Source of the DNA: an uncultured bacterium
GTDB taxonomy: Bacteria; Bacillota; Clostridia; Lachnospirales; Anaerotignaceae
Assembly (NCBI GenBank): GCA_905214825.1
Contig: CAJMNV010000068.1
Coordinates: 1-10,464 of the forward strand
Direction: 5' to 3'
Length of the DNA: 10,464 bases
How positions within the stretch are numbered: position 1 is the first letter of the stretch; each line of letters opens with the position of its first letter. Positions 6,230-10,464 of the stretch are shown one piece after another. The position numbers were made by a program, and so were the translations under genes. The notes beneath the pieces were generated by a model that saw only the letters and a program-made list of their open reading frames with translations, ran no database searches and was not told where the DNA came from.

Positions 6230-7048
6230 ATGACAGAAAAGGTAATCAAAGAGCGTTTGGATACATTGCTGGTACAGCGTGGACTTGCTTCTGGCAGAGA
6301 TAGGGCAAAAGCTTATATTATGGCAGGGATTGTGTATGTGGACGGTGTCAAAGAAGATAAAGCAGGCACAAAAGTGGCAGTTGATGCAGAGATTGCAGTC
6401 AAAGAGGTGGGCATGAAATATGTCAGCCGTGGCGGGTACAAATTGGAAAAAGCAATGGAAGTATTTCCCATTACATTGGAAAATAAAATTTGTATGGATA
6501 TTGGGGCTTCCACAGGCGGTTTTACAGATTGTATGCTGCAAAATGGTGCAAGCAAAGTGTATTCTGTAGATGTTGGATATGGTGAATTGGCTTGGAAATT
6601 GCGAAATGACGAAAGAGTGGTTTGTTTGGAAAAAACAAATGCAAGATATTTGTCAACCGAACAAGTGCCAGAACCACCTGCATTTACTTCGATTGATGTG
6701 GCGTTTATATCATTGACAAAAATATTGCCTGCGGTGACAAGTGTGATGGCAGAAGATGGACAGTTGGTTTGTCTGATTAAACCACAATTTGAAGCAGGGA
6801 GAGAAAAAGTAGGCAAAAACGGCGTTGTAAGAGATATTGCTGTACATAAAGAAGTGATTGATATGATTACAGATTATGTGACAGCGAATGGATTCGGTGT
6901 ATTGGGTTTGGATTTTTCTCCCATCAAAGGCCCAAAAGGAAATATTGAATATTTGATTTATTTGGATAAAAAAAATAGTGGTTTGTGTGGCGAAGATTTG
7001 GAAAATTTAAAACAATATGTGGTTTCTAAATCTCATGAAATGCTTTGA
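6230..7048 (+). CDS. tlyA: TlyA family rRNA (cytidine-2'-O)-methyltransferase
   Basis: SAM-dependent RNA methyltransferase of 272 residues, a normal length. Mycobacterial TlyA methylates 2'-OH groups of 16S and 23S rRNA; older annotations call the family hemolysin. An N-terminal S4 RNA-binding domain (about 7-65: ERLDTLLVQRGLASGRDRAK) is joined by a short linker to an FtsJ-like Rossmann domain. That domain has RGGYKLEKAM (67-76), the SAM motif DIGASTGGFTDCML (90-103), DVAFISL (156-162), LIKPQFEAGRE (182-192) and the C-terminal GPKGNIEYLIYL (234-245). The K-D-K-E tetrad expected of ribose methyltransferases appears intact (Lys71, Asp156, Lys184, Glu240). The ATG at 6230 has AGGAGA (6215-6220) 9 nt upstream. 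Whether it modifies 16S, 23S or both cannot be decided here. The neighbours nadK-argR-recN are the standard Firmicute context (yqxC locus). Confidence 0.95.
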   Translation: MTEKVIKERLDTLLVQRGLASGRDRAKAYIMAGIVYVDGVKEDKAGTKVAVDAEIAVKEVGMKYVSRGGYKLEKAMEVFPITLENKICMDIGASTGGFTDCMLQNGASKVYSVDVGYGELAWKLRNDERVVCLEKTNARYLSTEQVPEPPAFTSIDVAFISLTKILPAVTSVMAEDGQLVCLIKPQFEAGREKVGKNGVVRDIAVHKEVIDMITDYVTANGFGVLGLDFSPIKGPKGNIEYLIYLDKKNSGLCGEDLENLKQYVVSKSHEML

Positions 7049-7063
7049 AATAATGGCAAAAAG

Positions 7064-7069
7064 AAGGTG
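7064..7069 (+). promoter_or_regulatory. Ribosome binding site supporting a GTG start for nadK
   Basis: AAGGTG lies 5 nt before GTG 7075. The resulting N-terminus (MIKVGILPN) begins directly with the first beta strand of the NAD kinase fold, so no upstream extension is needed. Confidence 0.65.
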
Positions 7070-7074
7070 TTTTC

Positions 7075-7926
7075 GTGATAAAAGTGGGAATACTGCCAAA
7101 TATAGAAAAAGATAAGGATTTGGCTGTTACCAAAAGATTGCTCAGACATTTGTTGGACAGAGGCTGTATGCCGCAGTTATCGGAAAATGTGGCAAAAATA
7201 GCTGATTTGGAATTGTATGCAAGAAAAGATGAAGAATTGTTTCAATATTCTGATTTTTTGATATCGTTGGGTGGTGACGGCACATTGCTTGGTGTTGGCA
7301 GAAAAGCGGCATGTTACGATACACCGATATTGGGCATCAATTTGGGTACACTTGGTTTTTTGACAGCAGAAGAGAAAAATAAAGCGGAATTTGCCATTGA
7401 TAAAGTATTGGAAGGAAAATATAGCACTGAAAAAAGAATGTTATTGGAAACAAATTTTGATACAGGAAATCAAATTCAAGAAAATATATTGGCGTTGAAC
7501 GATATTTGCGTGACCAGAGGGTTGTTATACAAAATATTGGAATTTCGTATTTATATCAATGGGGAATATGTGGATACATTGCGTGCAGATGGGGTTGTGG
7601 TGTGTACACCCACAGGATCTACAGCATATAATTTGTCGGCAGGTGGTCCTGTGTTGAAAGCAGATGCACAGATTATTGCCATTACGCCCATTGCAGCACA
7701 TACATTGACAAGTCGCTCGATTGTGATTTCGGCAGAAGATACTGTGACATTGGAAGTTAATCCAAGAGAGGATACTGCTTTTACAGTGAGTGCAGATGGG
7801 CAAGAGGCATGGTCATTAAGCGGCAGGACAACCATACATATTCAAAAAGCAAAAATATTTGCGTCAATTATGAAAACCAATACACAAAGTTTTTATGATG
7901 TTTTGCGGCATAAATTAGGAAGATAG
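7075..7926 (+). CDS. nadK: NAD kinase (ATP/polyphosphate-NAD kinase)
   Basis: Phosphorylates NAD at the 2'-OH of the adenosine ribose to make NADP, the sole route to this cofactor; cytoplasmic oligomer. It has 283 residues, typical of Clostridia. The N-terminal domain carries the catalytic GGDGT (66-70, Asp68), followed by GINLGTLGFLT (87-97). The C-terminal beta-rich domain has the NAD-binding LNDICVTRG (141-149), ADGVVVCTPTGSTAYNLSAG (171-190) and ITPIAAHTLTSRSIV (203-217). The start codon is GTG with an AAGGTG site. It lies 26 bp after tlyA and 24 bp before argR, so co-transcription is likely. NADPH made from its product is used by Dxr, the step after Dxs, though the linkage here may only reflect ancient gene order. 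Confidence 0.96.
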   Translation: MIKVGILPNIEKDKDLAVTKRLLRHLLDRGCMPQLSENVAKIADLELYARKDEELFQYSDFLISLGGDGTLLGVGRKAACYDTPILGINLGTLGFLTAEEKNKAEFAIDKVLEGKYSTEKRMLLETNFDTGNQIQENILALNDICVTRGLLYKILEFRIYINGEYVDTLRADGVVVCTPTGSTAYNLSAGGPVLKADAQIIAITPIAAHTLTSRSIVISAEDTVTLEVNPREDTAFTVSADGQEAWSLSGRTTIHIQKAKIFASIMKTNTQSFYDVLRHKLGR

Positions 7927-7950
7927 TCGAAAGAAAGGTTGTGAATAGTG

Positions 7951-8406
7951 ATGAAAATTGCCAGACATGCAAAAATATTGGAATTGATTGAAACATATGA
8001 TATTGAAACACAAGATGAGTTGGCAAAAAGATTGTGTGATGAAGGATTTTCTGTAACACAGGCAACCGTTTCTCGTGATATTCGAGAAATGAAACTGACA
8101 AAAATTGCAACAGAAAGAGGAAAACAAAAATATTCTGTGATTACAGGCAATGACACAGAAGTGACAGAACGATTGACAAGAGTATTTCGAGAAGCTGTTG
8201 TGAAAATGGATTATGCACAAAATATGATTGTTGTAAAAACGCTGGAAGGTATGGGTATGGCGGTTGCTGTGGCTTTGGATAATATGCAAAATCCAGAAAT
8301 TATGGGAACCATTGCAGGAGATGATACGGTGTTTTGTGTGGTGCGTACCCACAATCAAGCAGTCTCTATTATTGAAAAATTGTATCGCATTATTCATAGT
8401 GCATAA
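7951..8406 (+). CDS. argR: Arginine repressor ArgR/AhrC
   Basis: Arginine-dependent hexameric DNA-binding regulator that represses arginine biosynthesis genes and can activate catabolic ones. It has 151 residues, a normal length. The N-terminal winged helix-turn-helix (about 1-70) has IETQDELAKRL (18-28) and the recognition region VTQATVSRDIREMKL (35-49). The C-terminal oligomerisation and arginine-binding domain (about 75-151) contains VVKTLEGMG (94-102), and the arginine-contacting GTIAGDDTVF (119-128) is intact. The start is ATG 7951. The GTG immediately before it (7948) is in frame, and the AAAGG site at 7934-7938 is 9 nt from GTG and 12 nt from ATG, so a one-codon-longer protein is possible. 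It sits in the ancient tlyA-argR-recN arrangement. I found no convincing palindromic ARG box in the window. Confidence 0.95.
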   Translation: MKIARHAKILELIETYDIETQDELAKRLCDEGFSVTQATVSRDIREMKLTKIATERGKQKYSVITGNDTEVTERLTRVFREAVVKMDYAQNMIVVKTLEGMGMAVAVALDNMQNPEIMGTIAGDDTVFCVVRTHNQAVSIIEKLYRIIHSA

Positions 8407-8423
8407 GAAACGAGGTATTTGCC

Positions 8424-10109
8424 ATGCTGGAACATTTGCATATTAAAAATGTTGCTTTGATTGCCGAAAGTGAACTGTATTTTGAAAAAGGATTGAATAT
8501 ACTGACAGGGGAAACAGGTGCAGGGAAATCTATGGTGATAGATTCGTTACATTTTGCATTGGGGGGCAGAGTGAATAAAGATTTTTTGCGAAAAGATACA
8601 TCTGCGGCTATGGTGGAGGCTTTATTTAGCACGGATAACCCCAAAGTAGCTGATTTTTTGGAAGAAAATGGAATCGTACCAGAACAAGATGGTTCTGTTT
8701 TGATTAGTCGTGTGATGCAAAGCAGCGGAAAAACGATTGCGAGGGTCAATGGAAATACAGTTACTACGGGTATGCTCAAAGAATTGTCAACAGAATTGTT
8801 GGATATTTATGGACAACATGACCATCAATCATTGTTAAATCCAAATAAACATATTACATTGTTAGACCGCTTTTGTGATGCAGATTTGGCTGTGTATTTG
8901 GAAGATTACAGACAATGGAGCAGAAAACAAAAAGAAATACAAAAACAGTTGGCAATGATTTGCAAAGATGAGGGCAGTTTGGCACAAAGAATGGATATAT
9001 TACAATTCCAAAAAGAAGAAATTGAACAGGCAAACATCAAAATAGACGAAGAAGAAATGTTGCTGGAGCAGAAAAAACGTTTGCAAAGCATGGATAAATT
9101 GATACGATATTCTGTGCAGGGGGTGAAATTGCTATATGGCGATGAAGATGGTTGTGTGTGCAACAATTTTGGAGAGGTGATACATTGTTTGAAAGAGGCA
9201 GCTGTTCTGGATGCAACATTATCAGATTTGGCGGAGCGTATGGAAAATGTGTATGCACAGCTGGAAGATGGTGCAAGAGAATGGAAACGGTACACAGAAC
9301 AGTTGGAGATTGATCCGGAAGGTTTGGAAGAAATAGAAGAACGATTGCAAACACTTTATCGCTTGAAAAGAAAATATGGTGGTAGTATAGAGGCAGTATT
9401 GGACTTTTATCAAAAAGCAACAGAAGAACTGAATTTTTTGAAAAATAGTGAGGAAAAAACAGAACAACTGCAAAAAGAAAGTGAACAGATTGCACAGCAA
9501 ATGCGAAATATTGCGGCAAAGATGACCAAAATACGCAAAAATATCGCAAAACAAGTACAGATACAGGTGGAAAATACATTGCATGATATGCAGATGATAC
9601 AGGCAAAATTTGAAATTTCCATAGAACCGCAACCACAATTTACACCAGATGGTTTGGATAAAGTGGAATTTTTGATTGCTACAAATGCTGGGGCGGATTT
9701 AAGACCTTTGGCAAAAATTGCATCAGGTGGGGAAATGTCTCGTGTGATGCTGGCATTGAAAACGGTTTTGGTAGATGCTGATAAAATCGGTACATTTATA
9801 TTTGATGAAATTGATACAGGGGTAAGCGGAAAAACAGCAAGAAAAGTGGGAGAAAAATTACATTTTTTAGCGAAAAAAAGACAGATTCTTTGTATTACAC
9901 ATTTACCACAGATTGCGGCAATGGCAGACAGCCATTATTTGATTGAAAAAAAAGAAACAGAATGCTGTACCACAACAACAGTGTCTGCATTAGACCGTGA
10001 AGCGTCTTATTTGGAAGTTGCACGGTTGATTGGCGGCAAGGAGATTACAGAAACGGCTTTGGCTGCTGCAAAAGAATTGTGTGACGAAAAAGATATGATT
10101 TTATATTGA
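8424..10109 (+). CDS. recN: DNA repair protein RecN
   Basis: SMC-like ATPase recruited early to DNA double-strand breaks, where it promotes end tethering and RecA-dependent recombination. It has 561 residues, full length for the family. N-terminal ABC half: IKNVALI (7-13), Walker A GETGAGKS (29-36) and the Q-loop region DIYGQHDHQSLL (127-138). The middle (about 155-400) is glutamate/lysine/glutamine-rich with heptad-like spacing, fitting the short antiparallel coiled coil. C-terminal ABC half: signature ASGGEMSRVMLALK (433-446), Walker B TFIFDEIDTGVSG (457-469), and H-loop THLPQIAAMA (492-501), ending with ALDREASYLEVARLIGG (522-538). The ATG at 8424 has GAGGT (8412-8416) 7 nt upstream and is 17 bp after argR. 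It is the last gene of the cluster: a hairpin starts at its stop codon and an rRNA-type promoter array follows. Confidence 0.97.
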   Translation: MLEHLHIKNVALIAESELYFEKGLNILTGETGAGKSMVIDSLHFALGGRVNKDFLRKDTSAAMVEALFSTDNPKVADFLEENGIVPEQDGSVLISRVMQSSGKTIARVNGNTVTTGMLKELSTELLDIYGQHDHQSLLNPNKHITLLDRFCDADLAVYLEDYRQWSRKQKEIQKQLAMICKDEGSLAQRMDILQFQKEEIEQANIKIDEEEMLLEQKKRLQSMDKLIRYSVQGVKLLYGDEDGCVCNNFGEVIHCLKEAAVLDATLSDLAERMENVYAQLEDGAREWKRYTEQLEIDPEGLEEIEERLQTLYRLKRKYGGSIEAVLDFYQKATEELNFLKNSEEKTEQLQKESEQIAQQMRNIAAKMTKIRKNIAKQVQIQVENTLHDMQMIQAKFEISIEPQPQFTPDGLDKVEFLIATNAGADLRPLAKIASGGEMSRVMLALKTVLVDADKIGTFIFDEIDTGVSGKTARKVGEKLHFLAKKRQILCITHLPQIAAMADSHYLIEKKETECCTTTTVSALDREASYLEVARLIGGKEITETALAAAKELCDEKDMILY

Positions 10110-10142
10110 ACAATGCCAGAGTATATGCTTTGGCATTGTTTA
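10109..10142 (+). terminator. Hairpin terminator overlapping the recN stop codon
   Basis: A perfect 10-bp stem pairs 10109-10118 (AACAATGCCA) with 10131-10140 (TGGCATTGTT). It can be extended inward to 14 bp with two G-U pairs around an ATAT loop (10123-10126). The trailing U run is poor (TTTA), so this is either a weak intrinsic terminator or a 3'-stabilising hairpin. The first stem base is the last base of the TGA stop. Confidence 0.6.
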
Positions 10143-10188
10143 TGATAATGAAAAATGGCAATTTTATGGTATGTTTTCAAAATGATTG

Positions 10189-10214
10189 AAAAAAATTGTA
10201 AAAAAACAAAAAAA
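10189..10214 (+). promoter_or_regulatory. A-tract UP-like element upstream of promoter P1
   Basis: A stretch made almost entirely of A runs, broken by TTGT and a single C, ends 3 bp before the P1 -35 box. Such A-tracts upstream of rRNA promoters commonly bind the RNA polymerase alpha C-terminal domain. The assignment is from position and composition only. Confidence 0.5.
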
Positions 10215-10217
10215 GTG

Positions 10218-10246
10218 TTGACACATATTCTTTGTTATGATATTAT
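10218..10246 (+). promoter_or_regulatory. rRNA-type promoter P1
   Basis: Consensus -35 TTGACA (10218-10223), 17-bp spacer and -10 TATTAT (10241-10246). The predicted start is near 10253. It is preceded by seven A and GTG, a 16-nt block repeated exactly at P2. Confidence 0.85.
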
Positions 10247-10279
10247 AAGTTTCGTCGCTGAACAAAGCGAAAAAAAGTG

Positions 10280-10308
10280 TTGACAAATAGAAAATGATAT
10301 GATAAAAT
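10280..10308 (+). promoter_or_regulatory. rRNA-type promoter P2
   Basis: Consensus -35 TTGACA (10280-10285), 17-bp spacer and -10 TAAAAT (10303-10308), with a TGA extended -10 (10300-10302). It is offset 62 bp from P1. The 16 nt ending in the -35 box (10270-10285) equal those at 10208-10223. Confidence 0.85.
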
Positions 10309-10317
10309 GAATATCGT

Positions 10318-10363
10318 TGTCGCTAAATGTTAAAAACTTCTGTCGATAAACAATAAAAAGTAC
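10318..10363 (+). repeat. Degenerate tandem repeat, two 23-bp units, between P2 and P3
   Basis: Unit 1 (10318-10340) and unit 2 (10341-10363) both begin TGTCG and contain TAAA then a TAAAAA run; by hand alignment 17 of 23 positions match. A related GTCGCT also follows P1 (10254-10259). AAAAAGTACT occurs at 10355-10364 and again at 10367-10376, entering the P3 -35 box. This suggests the promoter array grew by local duplication. Confidence 0.6.
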
Positions 10364-10375
10364 TGAAAAAAGTAC

Positions 10376-10404
10376 TTGACAAAAAGAAAACAGCTTGATA
10401 AAAT
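10376..10404 (+). promoter_or_regulatory. rRNA-type promoter P3 (proximal)
   Basis: Consensus -35 TTGACA (10376-10381), 17-bp spacer and -10 TAAAAT (10399-10404), with a TGA extended -10 (10396-10398). The predicted start is near 10411. A perfect inverted repeat, CAGCTT (10391-10396) and AAGCTG (10409-10414), flanks the -10 box. A-runs precede the -35 box as at P1 and P2. Confidence 0.85.
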
Positions 10405-10410
10405 ATATAA

Positions 10411-10464
10411 GCTGAATTCGAAAAGAAAAACAGCAAGACTGTTCCTTGAAAACTAAACAGCAGA
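10411..10464 (+). other. Start of rRNA operon leader transcript
   Basis: From the predicted P3 start to the window edge the sequence has no open frame of note and carries TTCCTTGAAAACTAAACAG, the kind of string found in Firmicute pre-16S leaders and 16S-23S spacers. CTGTT (10439-10443) can pair with AACAG (10456-10460), exposing most of the motif in a loop. The 16S gene itself is not in the window, so the rRNA identity is inferred from the promoters and leader. Confidence 0.7.
10440..10452 (+). promoter_or_regulatory. boxA-like antitermination element
   Basis: TGTTCCTTGAAAA resembles the bacterial boxA consensus (TGCTCTTTAACAA in E. coli, with a TTGAAAA-type variant in Firmicutes). In the transcript it would be the NusB-NusE binding site. 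NusB is encoded at 1127-1540. Confidence 0.6.

Noticed and set aside
9037..9636. 199-codon open frame on the - strand, antisense to the recN coiled coil
   Set aside because: It is a Phe/Leu/Pro-rich translation created by the Glu/Lys/Gln-rich coiled-coil codons of recN on the other strand. Overlapping shadow frames occur there in all phases.
10148..10189. 13-codon open frame after recN
   Set aside because: No ribosome binding site, very short, and it sits in the spacer between the hairpin and the promoter array.
10255..10270. Small hairpin TCGCT/AGCGA between P1 and P2 as a terminator
   Set aside because: Five-pair stem followed by A rather than T on the + strand. It is more likely part of the repeated promoter module.
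1..10464. CRISPR arrays, insertion sequences, tRNA genes, riboswitches
   Set aside because: Read through for regular spaced repeats, transposase motifs, cloverleaf-like sequences and long structured leaders. None seen. The only intergenic spaces over 100 bp are 514-680 and 10110-10464.

Overview
The window is a low-GC, densely packed, fully + strand chromosomal segment whose gene content and order fit a Firmicute of class Clostridia, most likely a Lachnospiraceae-type gut anaerobe. That placement is inferred from gene order, Shine-Dalgarno strength, base composition and protein motifs, not from a database search. The genes are strongly G-over-C biased on the coding strand and run in the same direction as a set of rRNA-type promoters at the right edge, as expected of a leading-strand region.

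Layout. Positions 1-513 hold the C-terminal part of a UDP-galactopyranose mutase (glf) that begins upstream of the window. An AT-rich gap of about 170 bp follows, containing a good extended -10 sigma-A promoter. A long co-directional cluster then starts: Asp23/Gls24-family protein (yqhY-like), an intrinsic terminator/attenuator, nusB, xseA, xseB, ispA, a divergent-PAP2 membrane protein (yuiD-like), dxs, tlyA, nadK, argR and recN. Most junctions are overlaps or gaps under 30 bp, so nusB-recN is probably one transcription unit, partly fed from the asp23 promoter by terminator readthrough. A hairpin starts at the last base of the recN stop codon. The last ~250 bp hold three tandem consensus promoters (TTGACA, 17-bp spacer) and a leader with a boxA-like motif. 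This is the front of an rRNA operon whose 16S gene should lie just beyond the window.

How the genes fit together. NusB binds boxA RNA in rRNA antitermination. XseA and XseB form exonuclease VII. Dxs makes DXP, the first committed intermediate of the MEP isoprenoid pathway, and IspA condenses C5 units to farnesyl diphosphate for undecaprenyl carriers. The PAP2-like membrane protein lies between those two genes. TlyA methylates rRNA, NadK makes NADP (needed by the next MEP enzyme, Dxr), ArgR is the arginine-responsive regulator, and RecN is an SMC-like double-strand-break repair ATPase. The set is a conserved housekeeping cluster.

I found no mobile element, CRISPR array, tRNA, phage gene or toxin-antitoxin pair, and nothing that looks like an undescribed multi-gene system. 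The most unusual content is non-coding: the modular triple promoter array with degenerate repeats and an inverted repeat around one -10 box, the terminator between asp23 and nusB, and the recN-to-rRNA junction where spoIVB-spo0A lies in related genomes.
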